Part shown: positions 1 through 8,819 of the stretch, one piece after another
Layout of the letters: every line of letters starts with the position of its first letter
How positions within the stretch are numbered: position 1 is the stretch's first letter
Assembly: GCF_000222485.1 (NCBI RefSeq)
Contig: NC_015914.1
Coordinates: 2,366,501-2,430,500 of the forward strand
Length of the DNA stretch: 64,000 bases
Origin: Cyclobacterium marinum DSM 745
Lineage (GTDB): Bacteria; Bacteroidota; Bacteroidia; Cytophagales; Cyclobacteriaceae
Direction of reading: 5' to 3'
Program-made: the position numbers and the translations under genes
The notes under the pieces: generated by a model
Told to the model about the DNA's origin: nothing
Database searches by the model: none
The model's input: the letters and a program-made list of their open reading frames with translations, nothing else

Positions 1-141
1 GTGAAATTAACAAAGGAAGCCTTTCCTTTGGCCAATTTAATTTTGCTTTCAGCTCCCAAAGCTGTCGACTATTACCCTAAAATTGGGATGAAAAAGCATC
101 CTCATTGCTTCTTGTCAGTACCAAAAGACCCTATTTATTAA
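1..141 (+). CDS. GNAT family N-acetyltransferase, C-terminal fragment
   Basis: The reading frame is open from the first base and stops at TAA 139-141, giving the last 46 residues of a protein that begins outside the window. The segment LLSAPKAVDYYPKIGMKKHP resembles the end of GNAT acetyltransferases, where a beta strand is followed by a helix carrying a Y-x-K-x-G motif that packs near acetyl-CoA. The call rests on this tail alone, and the acyl acceptor cannot be inferred. It converges on the minus-strand oxidoreductase, with a terminator hairpin between them. Confidence 0.6.
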   Translation: MKLTKEAFPLANLILLSAPKAVDYYPKIGMKKHPHCFLSVPKDPIY

Positions 142-160
142 TTTGCTTTTAACAAACCAG

Positions 161-200
161 TAAAAAAAAAGGCTACTTCTTAAATAGAAGCAGCCCTTAA
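161..200 (-). terminator. Rho-independent terminator of the Gfo/Idh/MocA gene
   Basis: The arms 171-180 and 186-195 form a ten-base-pair stem with one mismatch around a five-base loop. On the plus strand it is preceded by a run of nine A (162-170), which becomes a U tract after the hairpin in a minus-strand transcript. It lies about 45 bases past the stop of the minus-strand oxidoreductase. Confidence 0.7.
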
Positions 201-240
201 GGTTTATTGTTTATATCTTGTAAGAAAAACTCTTTTGCCT

Positions 241-1707
241 TTATACTTTGTCCGGTGAAGGAAGATCAAATTCAGCCCTTCTAGGATCAAAGAGTAATCG
301 GTTGGCTTCCACAGAGCGGTCTCCCACAAAGAATTCAGAATCTCCATCAAACTCCAACCAAGGACCGACGATATAATCTGCTTGATCTACAGGCACACCC
401 ATTCCATCTCTTGCGATTTCATGGATTTTCATAAATTCTTCAAAGGCCAATTTATTGTCTCCAAATCTACCTGCTTTTGCATTAAAAGGTACTTTTTCTC
501 CAAGTCTATAGGATATATTCATCAAGTGGCCTAAAGTACAGCTGTAATGCGCATCATACATATTGCCATTGGCCATCATAGGATCATTGGCGCGACAGGC
601 ATTGACAAAGCTACCGAACGCACCTCCAGGTGTCATGGGGACTTTCTTTACATCAACCTTTCGTGCTTGGCTTCCATTGTGAGATTTATACTCTCCATCG
701 ATTAGCTTCCCTCCATCTTCAAAATAGAATCGATTAGTCACTTCTTTAACATAGCCTTCATGGTTGGCATTCCTAACGTTGAAAAACACTTGTTGGCCAT
801 TGGCAAATTCAGCTATAGCAAACATTGTATTTGGCGTTTCCCCCTGGTCATCCCAATTGAATCTGCCTCCCATAGCCATTACTCTAACCGGGTGCGTATT
901 GGCCACTTCGTCATCTAGTGCCCAATAGGCAACGTCAAGTTGATGGGTTCCTTGGTTATTTAACTCTCCATTGCCTACCTGCCAGTTCCAGTGCCAGTTG
1001 TAATGTACCAGATTTTCATTGTACTGATCGATTACTGCAGGTCCTTTCCATAAATTCCAATCCAAATGGCTTGGTGGGGCAGTATTTGGTTTGTAACCTA
1101 TGCCTTCCCTAGGTTTACATGCAAAGCCATGCGAAACCAACATTTTACCATATTTCCCGGATTTAATGTCACTTACCTGATCTCGCCATTCGTCACTACT
1201 TCTCCTTTGTGCTCCATGTTGTACCACAATTCCATATTTTTCAGCGGCAGCTAGTGCAATTCGGCCTTCATGAACATCATGACTAGCAGGCTTTTCTACA
1301 TAGCAATGTTTTCCATTTTGAGCCGCCCATACCACCATTAGGGAGTGCCAGCTATTAGGAGTAGCCACACTTATGGCATCAATGTCTTTCATTTCTAGAA
1401 CTCGGCGAACATCAGCTTCGCCCTTTACTCTGTTGCTTTTGGTGTCTCCACTTCGAAGAGATTGTACACGTTCATTGAGTACATTTTTGTCAGGATCTAC
1501 TAGATAGGCAATTTCAACATTCTCCAATTTTGAGAAATTTCCAATATGGGATTTACCTCGGCCATTGACTCCGCAAACAGCCATTCTAAAGCGATCGTTG
1601 GCACCAATGATAGAGCCATAGGACTTTGCACTAAAGCTCATGGCTCCAATTGTTAATCCACCTGCTCCAAAAATAGATTTCTTGATAAACTCTCTTCTTT
1701 GTTTCAT
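241..1707 (-). CDS. Gfo/Idh/MocA family oxidoreductase, Tat-exported
   Basis: Probable NAD(P)-dependent dehydrogenase acting on a sugar, inositol or a derivative. The N-terminus carries a twin-arginine signal (RREFIKK at residues 4-10) and a short hydrophobic stretch, so the protein is probably exported folded with its cofactor, as in many Bacteroidota and Planctomycetota paralogues. A Rossmann fold follows (AVCGVNGRGKSHIGNF near residue 43). The family motif EKPASHDVHEG near residue 138 contains the lysine of the EKP catalytic motif. The C-terminal alpha/beta domain includes WNWQVGNGELNNQGTHQLDV, typical of this exported subgroup. The length of 488 residues is normal for the subgroup. It is monocistronic with its own terminator. 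The substrate is unknown. Confidence 0.88.
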   Translation of the reverse strand: MKQRREFIKKSIFGAGGLTIGAMSFSAKSYGSIIGANDRFRMAVCGVNGRGKSHIGNFSKLENVEIAYLVDPDKNVLNERVQSLRSGDTKSNRVKGEADVRRVLEMKDIDAISVATPNSWHSLMVVWAAQNGKHCYVEKPASHDVHEGRIALAAAEKYGIVVQHGAQRRSSDEWRDQVSDIKSGKYGKMLVSHGFACKPREGIGYKPNTAPPSHLDWNLWKGPAVIDQYNENLVHYNWHWNWQVGNGELNNQGTHQLDVAYWALDDEVANTHPVRVMAMGGRFNWDDQGETPNTMFAIAEFANGQQVFFNVRNANHEGYVKEVTNRFYFEDGGKLIDGEYKSHNGSQARKVDVKKVPMTPGGAFGSFVNACRANDPMMANGNMYDAHYSCTLGHLMNISYRLGEKVPFNAKAGRFGDNKLAFEEFMKIHEIARDGMGVPVDQADYIVGPWLEFDGDSEFFVGDRSVEANRLLFDPRRAEFDLPSPDKV

Positions 1708-2063
1708 GATTTGGGTTTGATAATACTTTCAGAATGAATACATAAGTAAAAGAAAATTGAGATTTAATTCAAGTTTTGCCTAATTTTTTATTTGATTGGT
1801 AGCAATGGGGGATAATTAATTTCGAATTAATGTTATCAGCTATAGTAATTCGTTACCCAAGTCTTTGTTAGGGTTTGGATTAGAGGTGATATTCTAGAAG
1901 AAAGAAAAAATTGTGGCCTTACAAAAGTTACTTTTATCCGAACATAAAGCAGAGCTAAAGTAAAGATGCAAAAAATCAAAAAATATTATTGATCCATGCC
2001 ATTAGTAGCAAAAAAGCGATCTTGAATTTAAATAAAACAAAAAAAGCTTTTTCTAAGGAAAGT
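1708..2063. other. Intergenic region, no gene seen
   Basis: This AT-rich stretch of 356 bases lies between two minus-strand genes. It has a 7-bp dyad (1815-1821 with 1825-1831) upstream of the oxidoreductase that could be an operator. A short A/T palindrome around 2038-2053, just past the ACP-like gene, could be a weak terminator. I see no coding frame or RNA gene. Confidence 0.4.
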
Positions 2064-2300
2064 TTAAGAGGCTTTCAAAAGGGTATCAATTAATTCTGAT
2101 GGAGTTTGAATGCGCGCAATTTTATCATCTTCCAATTCTTTTTTTAATTCGTATTCTAATTCGAAAATTAAACCTGAGACAAAAATCTTGTCCATCCTCA
2201 AATCGTAATAAAAGTTGGCAGCTTTTTTCTTTCCTGTAAGAGGGATTCCATAGGATTGGAAAATTCCAATGGCCTTTCGCATTGCAGTAATATTGTTCAT
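2064..2300 (-). CDS. Acyl-carrier-protein-like small protein lacking the phosphopantetheine serine
   Basis: The frame is open from a TTG at 2363, but I prefer the ATG at 2300, which gives 78 residues, the length of an acyl carrier protein. The pattern fits ACP helix II and what follows: DLRMDKIFVSGLIFELEYEL aligns with the usual DLGLDSLDxVELxxxLExEF, and IARIQTPSELIDTLLKA matches the closing helix ('ITTVGDLIDYI' in ACPs). Where ACPs have the serine of DSL that receives 4'-phosphopantetheine, this protein has lysine (MDK), so it should not carry acyl chains. It may be a structural or regulatory ACP relative. No biosynthetic genes are adjacent. The fold assignment is by eye. Confidence 0.6.
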   Translation of the reverse strand: MNNITAMRKAIGIFQSYGIPLTGKKKAANFYYDLRMDKIFVSGLIFELEYELKKELEDDKIARIQTPSELIDTLLKAS

Positions 2301-2436
2301 AGCATTAAGTTCAATCCAGAAACAATACGGAGTTAGCTTCTGTTTTGTTGTGCATTTCAACAAATCTTTTCATTAAAATTTGTTAAACAGCTAAAATCAA
2401 GGGTTGAATTTTACTTTAAGTTTGGTTTTTCCTTAA

Positions 2437-3735
2437 TTAGAGTTGTCCTATCTTTTTGCCTTTTCGCCGTAAAAATTTCCGGTTCTTCGGCGAGCCGATT
2501 AGTTGTGAATTATAGATACCGGAGTGACCACTAAACAGGTAAGCCAGGACACATGCCAGACCAATGAATACCCCGGGTTCAGCCCCAAAAAGTTCAATCC
2601 CCATTAAAGTACAGGCCAATGGGGTGTTGGTAGCTCCTGAAAAAACACTTACGAACCCCATGCCTGCTAATAATGCAACAGGCAATGGAATAATGGCTGA
2701 CAAGGCGTTTCCTAGGGTAGCGCCAGTATAAAACAATGGTGTCACTTCTCCACCTTTAAATCCCGAACCTAAGGTCAAGGAGGTTTTTGCTATTTTCATT
2801 AGGAAATCGTACCAAGGGAGATCTTGAGAAAATGAATCTACAATGGTGGGGATTCCTAAACCAATGTATTTGGTGTCTCCTATTAAAAAGACGGAGGCGG
2901 CGATGATTACACCCCCTACGACGGGTCTGAAAGGGGGATATTTTATTTTTTTATTAAAATAATATGACCAGAAATGAGTGGATTTTGAAAATAGTCTGGC
3001 TGCCAGCCCAAAGCAAATCCCGGCAGGAATAACCCATAACACATTGATGATGTCAAAAACAGGAACTGTAGGGATTAAGTATTCGGTATGGTGAACCAGC
3101 CAGATACCTTCGCAGGCATAGTTGGCGATAATTGCCGCAAGAAAGGAAGGAAGTATGGATTCGTACCTCAGCCTGCCAATGATCAGCCATTCCAATGCAA
3201 ATACAGCACCTGCAAGTGGAGTTCCAAATACAGAAGCGAATCCTGCAGCTACACCTACCGTTATGACCATCTTACGATCATCGCTTTTTAGGTTAAACCA
3301 CTTTGTGAATTGATCGGCGATCGCCCCTCCCATTTGTATGGCAGTGCCCTCCCTACCTGCTGAACCTCCAAAAAGATGCGTTAGCAAGGTGCCCAAGAGC
3401 ACCAAAGGTGCCATTTTTAATGGAATTATCTTTAAAGGATTATAATATTCTTCTAAAAGTTGGTTGTTCCCTTTGACTACAGAAGTACCAAAACGATGGT
3501 AAATCCAGCCTATGAAAAAGCCCCCAATCGGCAAAAATAAAATGATCCAAAGGTGAGTTTCTCGGTATTGAGTCACCCAATACAGAGAAGTTAAAAATAG
3601 GGCAGAAGCAGAACCTACCAAGCTTCCTATAATCAAAGCCAAAACCAGCCACTTGGCTGTGTAAGCCAGATTTGGAATTAATTCTTTAAAAATAAACTTG
3701 TTAAACAAAAGGAGGTTACGGTTCCTATTTGACAT
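2437..3735 (-). CDS. CLC family anion channel/antiporter, possibly fluoride-type
   Basis: An integral membrane protein of 432 residues with about ten hydrophobic helices, the size of a bacterial CLC. The helix F motif is present as GGSAGREGTAIQMGG, including the gating glutamate of GREG. The chloride-coordinating GxFxP motif is replaced by GGEVTPLF within GSGFKGGEVTPLFYTGATLG, and the first filter motif GSGIP is not seen (KGNNQLLEE occupies its place). These departures recall the CLC-F fluoride/proton antiporter branch, but I cannot align the family here. CLC membership is secure and fluoride specificity is an inference. I looked for a fluoride riboswitch upstream and did not find one. Confidence 0.85.
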   Translation of the reverse strand: MSNRNRNLLLFNKFIFKELIPNLAYTAKWLVLALIIGSLVGSASALFLTSLYWVTQYRETHLWIILFLPIGGFFIGWIYHRFGTSVVKGNNQLLEEYYNPLKIIPLKMAPLVLLGTLLTHLFGGSAGREGTAIQMGGAIADQFTKWFNLKSDDRKMVITVGVAAGFASVFGTPLAGAVFALEWLIIGRLRYESILPSFLAAIIANYACEGIWLVHHTEYLIPTVPVFDIINVLWVIPAGICFGLAARLFSKSTHFWSYYFNKKIKYPPFRPVVGGVIIAASVFLIGDTKYIGLGIPTIVDSFSQDLPWYDFLMKIAKTSLTLGSGFKGGEVTPLFYTGATLGNALSAIIPLPVALLAGMGFVSVFSGATNTPLACTLMGIELFGAEPGVFIGLACVLAYLFSGHSGIYNSQLIGSPKNRKFLRRKGKKIGQL

Positions 3736-4163
3736 GTAGTGAACAATTTAGATTCTAAGAAACGATAACCCAGAATAAATTCAATTTTTGTTCAAGCAGG
3801 AAATATTTCCGGAACCATTGCACATGGGATGATCTTACTACCTGAATTATTACAAATAAGCTCCTTGATGTATCCCCTGACCGATTGTTCACAAATATAG
3901 GTAAACATTTGGTAAAAGTTTTATTGCATCTACAGGCCATTTGCTCCTAGGAAAGCCAATTTTATTATAGATTTATTCTTGAATTTTTTGTGGGTACTCA
4001 TCTTCATTTTTAACGGAAAATGTAGCCATGAGATTTAGCTTATTTATAAGCTAAATGGAACCCTAAATCTTTTACCAGCATTTTTTACTTTTTCTGGGAT
4101 GGTGGAATAATTTTTGTGGCGTGTAATTTTTCGTTAAAATAGATTACAGGGGAGCTAATAATT
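3736..4163. other. Divergent intergenic region with promoter-like element and inverted repeat
   Basis: This 428-base region separates the minus-strand CLC gene from the plus-strand epimerase. A TATATTTG box on the minus strand (3892-3899) fits the Bacteroidota -7 consensus TAnnTTTG, but no convincing -33 box accompanies it. A perfect 10-bp inverted repeat (4033-4042 with 4047-4056, loop of four) lies about 110 bases before the epimerase and has no U tract. No coding frame is convincing. Confidence 0.4.
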
Positions 4164-5057
4164 ATGCAAAATATACTAATCACCGGAGGATCAGGACTTG
4201 TTGGTTCTTCTATTACAAAAACACTTGAGGCTGAAGGAAAAGCAGTGGCTTGGTTAAGTAGGAGCCCAAAAAAATATGCGCAAAAATCCTTCTATTGGGA
4301 TCCTAAAAAGGGCGAAATAGATGATAAAGCAATAGACTGGGCAGATGCTATAATTCACCTAGCAGGCGCCGGTGTGGCAGAAAAAAAATGGACAGAGCAA
4401 CGCAAAAAGGTGATTTTAAAAAGTAGACTGGACAGTAGTAATTTGCTATATGAAGCGTTAAAAAAAGCCGAAAATAAACCCAAGGCCGTGGTCTGTTCCA
4501 GTGCGGTTGGTTTTTATGGATTTGATACGGGAGAAAAATTGGTTTTTGAAGGAGATCCTGCTGGGAATGATTTTTTGGCGGATGTTGTAAAGCAATGGGA
4601 AAACGCTACAGAAAAGTACCAGGATTTAGAGATTCGTACAGTGATTTTTCGGATTGGTATTGTACTGGCCAAAGAAGGGGGAGCCTTAAAAGAAATGCTA
4701 AAACCCCCGGTTGCAGCACCACTAGGTTCAGGGCAACAGTATTTAAGTTGGATTTTTATTGAAGACTTGTCTTCAATGTTTGCCTTCGCCCTTGAAAATC
4801 AGGGAGTGTCCGGAATTTATAACGCCGTAGGGCCAGTACCTGTAACGAATAAAATCCTCACCCAAAGAGCAGCAGAATATAAAGGCAAACCTTTTGTAAA
4901 TATTGGAGTTCCTTCATTTGCTCTTAAGCTAGGCTTGGGGGAGATGGCCAATATGATACTAGGGGGTAATCGGGTGAGTAATGAAAAAATAGAAGGTACA
5001 GGTTTCAAATTTCAATATGGAGACCTTAACCTTGCTTTGAAGAAAATTTTCTCCTAA
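4164..5057 (+). CDS. TIGR01777 family (SDR39U1-like) NAD(P)-binding epimerase
   Basis: An extended short-chain dehydrogenase of 297 residues, the usual length of the YfcH/SDR39U1 group. The N-terminal dinucleotide site reads ITGGSGLVGSS (residues 6-16). The segment DAIIHLAGAGVAEKKWT near residue 61 carries the family hallmark HLAGA..., and the active-site region is SSAVGFYG. The C-terminal part includes LSWIFIEDL and GIYNAVGPVPVTN, both typical of TIGR01777. The reaction of this family is not settled; it is thought to be a cytoplasmic nucleotide-sugar epimerase or reductase. It seems monocistronic. Confidence 0.88.
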   Translation: MQNILITGGSGLVGSSITKTLEAEGKAVAWLSRSPKKYAQKSFYWDPKKGEIDDKAIDWADAIIHLAGAGVAEKKWTEQRKKVILKSRLDSSNLLYEALKKAENKPKAVVCSSAVGFYGFDTGEKLVFEGDPAGNDFLADVVKQWENATEKYQDLEIRTVIFRIGIVLAKEGGALKEMLKPPVAAPLGSGQQYLSWIFIEDLSSMFAFALENQGVSGIYNAVGPVPVTNKILTQRAAEYKGKPFVNIGVPSFALKLGLGEMANMILGGNRVSNEKIEGTGFKFQYGDLNLALKKIFS

Positions 5058-5153
5058 GTTTTGACGACTGGTCGTATTATTTGCAAAAAACCTCATAATT
5101 TCATTCCCTGAAACGACCTGTCTGGAACCTTGCGTATTAAACCTTACTAAAAA

Positions 5154-7709
5154 ATGAAAAGAGGACTATTTAGCATTATATTATTATTTCTTTTTTTTGT
5201 GGTTGGTGCTCAGGAGATTAATCTTGATTACTACCTTCCGGAAGACTATACCTATGATGAGAATATTGCCAAACCTTCATCCATCTTGGGTTTTGAAGTG
5301 GGGGAGTGGCATGCCAATCATACCCAAGTAGTAAATTATTACAAGACAGTAGCCGAACAATCTTCTAGGGCAACCTTGATTAATTATGGCAGTACTTATG
5401 AAAAAAGGCCTCTATTGATGTTGGCAGTTTCATCTCCTAAAAATATCCAACAGCTGGATAAGTTAAAAGAGCAACGTGGGGGATTAAGGTATCCTGATTT
5501 TAAATCCAATCTTCAAGGAATGCCGGTTGTAATGTATATGGGGCATTCAGTTCATGGAAACGAATCTTCAGGGGTAAATGCCTCCTTGCTTTCGGCCTAT
5601 CACTTTACTGCAGCAAAAGAAATAGAGGAGGACCTAGACAATATTATTTTGTTAATTGACCCGGCCATTAATCCTGATGGAATTAACCGTTTTGCTTCTT
5701 GGGTCAACAGTCATAAGAGTTATTATCCCAATGGGGACCGAAACAATAGAGAGCTTAATGAAACATGGCCCAGAGGAAGAACTAATCATTACTGGTTTGA
5801 CTTGAATAGGGATTGGTTGCCTGTGCAACATCCTGAATCTCAAGGGAGAATTGCCCAATTACAAGCTTGGTTGCCTAATATTGTTCTTGATTTTCATGAA
5901 ATGGGTACTGACAATACTTACTTTTTTCAGCCGGGTATACCTAGTCGGAATAACCCTCTTACACCTGCTAAGAATTTTGAACTTACAGAAAAGATTGCCG
6001 GTTATCATGCAAAATACCTGGACAAAATAGGATCCTTATATTATTCTAAGGAAAGTTTCGATGATTATTATTTCGGCAAAGGTTCTACCTATCTGGATAT
6101 TCAGGGTGCTGTGGGAATACTATTTGAGCAAGCTTCCTCCAGAGGACACCTGCAAGAAAATGTGTTCGGAGAGATTTCCTTTCCATTTACCATTCGAAAT
6201 CAATTCACAACGGCACTTTCTTCTTTCGATGCTGCCATAGACTTAAGGGTAGAATTAAACACTTATATGTCCGACTTTTATAAGGAGGCAAAAGAAGAGT
6301 ATACAAACGATGACAACAAAGCAATAATTTTTGGAGCTTTAGAGGATTATGGAAGAACATTTCATTTTGCTGATGTTTTACTGCGCCATGACATACAACT
6401 TTATAGTTTGGAAGAAGATGTAACACTAAATGGTGTGCCTTTCAAATCCGGAAAGTCCTTCATTGTTCCATTGGATCAACCCCAATATAGGCTTATCAAT
6501 TCCTTGTTTGAAACCAGGACTACTTTTCAGGATAGTTTATTCTATGATGTGTCTACCTGGAACCTACCAATGTCATTTAACTTAAATTATATGTCATTAA
6601 GCAGCAAGATATTAAATCTTGCCAAGGTAGAAAACGTGAGTAAGGGACTAACTTTTAAAAAAGGAGAGGTAAAAGGTGAAGCAGGTGCTTACAGTTATGC
6701 CTTTGAATGGGAGGAATATTATGCTCCAAAAGCATTGTATAAACTAATGGATCTCGGTTATCAAGTGAGAGTTAGTCACAAAGAGTTCCAAACCAAGGAT
6801 AAGAAAAGTTTCAGCAGGGGAACCATATTGGTAGGAAAAGGAAATTCAGATCGGAGTGACGAAGTGTTTTATGAGGACCTTAAATCAATAGCGGCCTCAA
6901 CGGGCATTAATATTTACGCTTTATCCACCGGGCTTACGGCCGGTGTGAATTTAGGATCACCAAGTATTAGTGTATTGACAAAACCATCCATTGCCTTACT
7001 TGTAGATGATGGTGTGGGTAGTTCTGATGCAGGAGAAATATGGCACCTTTTTGATCAACGAATGGAAATTCCAATTACTTTAATGCCGACACATAGGATG
7101 TCAGGAGCTGACCTTAACAGGTACAATGTGATCATTTTACCTACCGGAAATTACGGAGCTTTTGGTGAAAGAGAAGCTGAGAAGTTAAAGTCCTGGGTGC
7201 AAAAAGGTGGCACTCTTATAAGTAGAGGCTCCGCCATGAACTGGTTGGCAAAGAATGATATTGCAGTGTTTAATTTTGCTAGTGCAGATTATTCTGACAG
7301 TACGAGGCAAAAGAAATATGCTGATTTAAGCAATGATAGGGGCGCAAAAGTAACAGGAGGTGCTATATTCAAAGCGAAATTAGATGTAACCCATCCCATT
7401 GGCTATGGGTATACGTCTGAGGACATACATGTGTTTAAGCAAGGGAATCAGTTTCTTGAGCTTTCAGGAAATCCTTATGCAAACCCTTTGGTTTATACTG
7501 CAGATCCACTTGCGAGTGGATATGTGCATCCCAAAAATCTAGAAATGATTAAAAACAAAGGAGTGGTACAAGTTTCGGGAAAAGGTAGTGGGAAAACCAT
7601 AGGCTTTGTTGATAACCCAAATTTCAGGGCCTTTTGGTATGGAACCAATAAATTGTTTTTAAATGCTGTCTTTTTTGGTCAGACCATTAGCAGCGCATCG
7701 ACAAGGTAA
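5154..7709 (+). CDS. Secreted M14 family zinc carboxypeptidase
   Basis: A large exported metallopeptidase with a cleavable N-terminal signal (about residues 1-19, ending VVGAQ). The M14 domain occupies about residues 50-370. Zinc ligands are visible in HSVHGNESSG (HxxE) and in the later VLDFHEMGTDNTYFF histidine. FDLNRDW supplies the Asn-Arg pair that binds the substrate carboxylate, and GILFEQASS probably contains the general-base glutamate. The C-terminal part (from about residue 610) has a class-I-glutamine-amidotransferase-like fold: IALLVDDGVGSSDAGEIW, then YNVIILPTGNYG. This architecture is common in Bacteroidota M14 proteins. The substrate is unknown. A strong terminator overlaps its stop codon. 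Confidence 0.9.
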   Translation: MKRGLFSIILLFLFFVVGAQEINLDYYLPEDYTYDENIAKPSSILGFEVGEWHANHTQVVNYYKTVAEQSSRATLINYGSTYEKRPLLMLAVSSPKNIQQLDKLKEQRGGLRYPDFKSNLQGMPVVMYMGHSVHGNESSGVNASLLSAYHFTAAKEIEEDLDNIILLIDPAINPDGINRFASWVNSHKSYYPNGDRNNRELNETWPRGRTNHYWFDLNRDWLPVQHPESQGRIAQLQAWLPNIVLDFHEMGTDNTYFFQPGIPSRNNPLTPAKNFELTEKIAGYHAKYLDKIGSLYYSKESFDDYYFGKGSTYLDIQGAVGILFEQASSRGHLQENVFGEISFPFTIRNQFTTALSSFDAAIDLRVELNTYMSDFYKEAKEEYTNDDNKAIIFGALEDYGRTFHFADVLLRHDIQLYSLEEDVTLNGVPFKSGKSFIVPLDQPQYRLINSLFETRTTFQDSLFYDVSTWNLPMSFNLNYMSLSSKILNLAKVENVSKGLTFKKGEVKGEAGAYSYAFEWEEYYAPKALYKLMDLGYQVRVSHKEFQTKDKKSFSRGTILVGKGNSDRSDEVFYEDLKSIAASTGINIYALSTGLTAGVNLGSPSISVLTKPSIALLVDDGVGSSDAGEIWHLFDQRMEIPITLMPTHRMSGADLNRYNVIILPTGNYGAFGEREAEKLKSWVQKGGTLISRGSAMNWLAKNDIAVFNFASADYSDSTRQKKYADLSNDRGAKVTGGAIFKAKLDVTHPIGYGYTSEDIHVFKQGNQFLELSGNPYANPLVYTADPLASGYVHPKNLEMIKNKGVVQVSGKGSGKTIGFVDNPNFRAFWYGTNKLFLNAVFFGQTISSASTR

Positions 7710-7725
7710 GATGCGCTGTTTTTTT
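7691..7725 (+). terminator. Rho-independent terminator of the M14 peptidase gene
   Basis: A perfect 9-bp GC-rich stem (7691-7699 with 7710-7718) is followed directly by eight T. The stop codon TAA at 7707-7709 lies in the loop, so the hairpin starts inside the coding sequence. Confidence 0.9.
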
Positions 7726-7856
7726 GATTGGAGTTTAAGTTTTATCTGTTAAAACCTTTTTTTCCCAATGAAAATCAAAAAAATTAAGCTGTAAATTACA
7801 GTATTGCCTTATTTTTCAAATTACTTTTCTTTAATTTGCAAGTTCAAAGGCTAATT

Positions 7857-8363
7857 ATGAAAAGAAAGCTATTTCCTTTAGATAAAAATTATATCCTACG
7901 GCAAGCCCAAGAGGCCGTGGAGAAGGAGATGATGCAAATGATGGTGAATGAACTGAAAAAAGCCTTTACCCAATTGTTCAATCCCCTCGAATTGCAAGAT
8001 GATACTTATTTAAAAATTATTTCGGTAAAGTCCTTTCCAGAGGAACATTTATCCATTATTTATCGGCAGTTAGCGGGCATTTTTAGGTATAAATTTGGTT
8101 CCAACCAATTGGAGTTGAGGTTTGACGGTAAGAGTCACTTCGAAAAATACCAAGAAGACTGGAAACAAACGCTTCATAAGTGGGTACTGACACTAGGCCA
8201 AGATCCAGCCTATGTAAAAAATTTACTCAGAATGACACTGCTGTATGATACACCCTCTCGAGCTTTATTTGCAGAGAACAGGTGCAAATCCTTATTGAAC
8301 GAGCATTTTGGCATATTAATTATTAAAAGAAAAGGAGATCTTTTAATGAAACTAGGAAGCTAA
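7857..8363 (+). CDS. Hypothetical protein, 168 residues
   Basis: I do not recognise this protein. The frame opens with TTG at 7836, but the ATG at 7857 (MKRKLFPLDKNYILRQAQEA) is a better start. It is soluble, without signal or membrane segments, with a charged helical N-terminus (about residues 10-50) and a mixed alpha/beta remainder. No catalytic motif is evident. It converges with the DUF4286 gene, with 14 bases between the two stop codons. Coding is supported by the length of the frame. Confidence 0.65.
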   Translation: MKRKLFPLDKNYILRQAQEAVEKEMMQMMVNELKKAFTQLFNPLELQDDTYLKIISVKSFPEEHLSIIYRQLAGIFRYKFGSNQLELRFDGKSHFEKYQEDWKQTLHKWVLTLGQDPAYVKNLLRMTLLYDTPSRALFAENRCKSLLNEHFGILIIKRKGDLLMKLGS

Positions 8364-8377
8364 TAAGGCATTATGAT

Positions 8378-8683
8378 TTAATCAACCGATTCTAACACAG
8401 ATCGGAAAGATACAAACTGGCTTCCAAACTTTTCTTTGATAATTTCGCTTAATACTGCTGCATATCTTTCTTGAAAGAATTCTACATCCTCAAGATTTTC
8501 TGCTAAAAATTGGGCAGAAAAATTTACCCCATTCCCATTGTCTTCCTGCAGTAGTCTGAAAAAACGTTTTTCGTAAAAGAGTCCGGTTTGCATTACCCTG
8601 CTCAGGTATTCCTGTTTCATCCAGGCAATAAACTCTTCTTCCTGATCGCTATCAATATTGACAGTTATATTATAAAGTACCAT
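8378..8683 (-). CDS. DUF4286 family protein
   Basis: A small cytoplasmic protein of 101 residues. The opening MVLYNITVNID, the later EEEFIAWMKQEYLSRVM and the ending FGSQFVSFRSVLE fit the DUF4286 family, a ferredoxin-like alpha/beta protein frequent in Bacteroidota. Its function is unknown. It is alone on its strand here and convergent with the hypothetical gene to the left. Confidence 0.75.
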   Translation of the reverse strand: MVLYNITVNIDSDQEEEFIAWMKQEYLSRVMQTGLFYEKRFFRLLQEDNGNGVNFSAQFLAENLEDVEFFQERYAAVLSEIIKEKFGSQFVSFRSVLESVD

Positions 8684-8819
8684 TTGATTGACCTTTATGG
8701 CTTGTATGATTCAATTTATATTAAATTCGTATTCATTCTTTCGAACAAAAGTGTAAAGAAACACTTATAGTATATTGAAAACAAAAATAATACCTCAATA
8801 TTTAATTTTCTGTTTTACT

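Noticed and set aside
3755..3940. 61-codon minus-strand frame upstream of the CLC gene
   Set aside because: Its composition is not protein-like and it covers the likely promoter region of the CLC gene.
3736..4000. Possible fluoride riboswitch before the CLC gene
   Set aside because: I looked on the minus strand for the GGNGAUGG start and the pseudoknot pattern of the crcB motif and did not find them.
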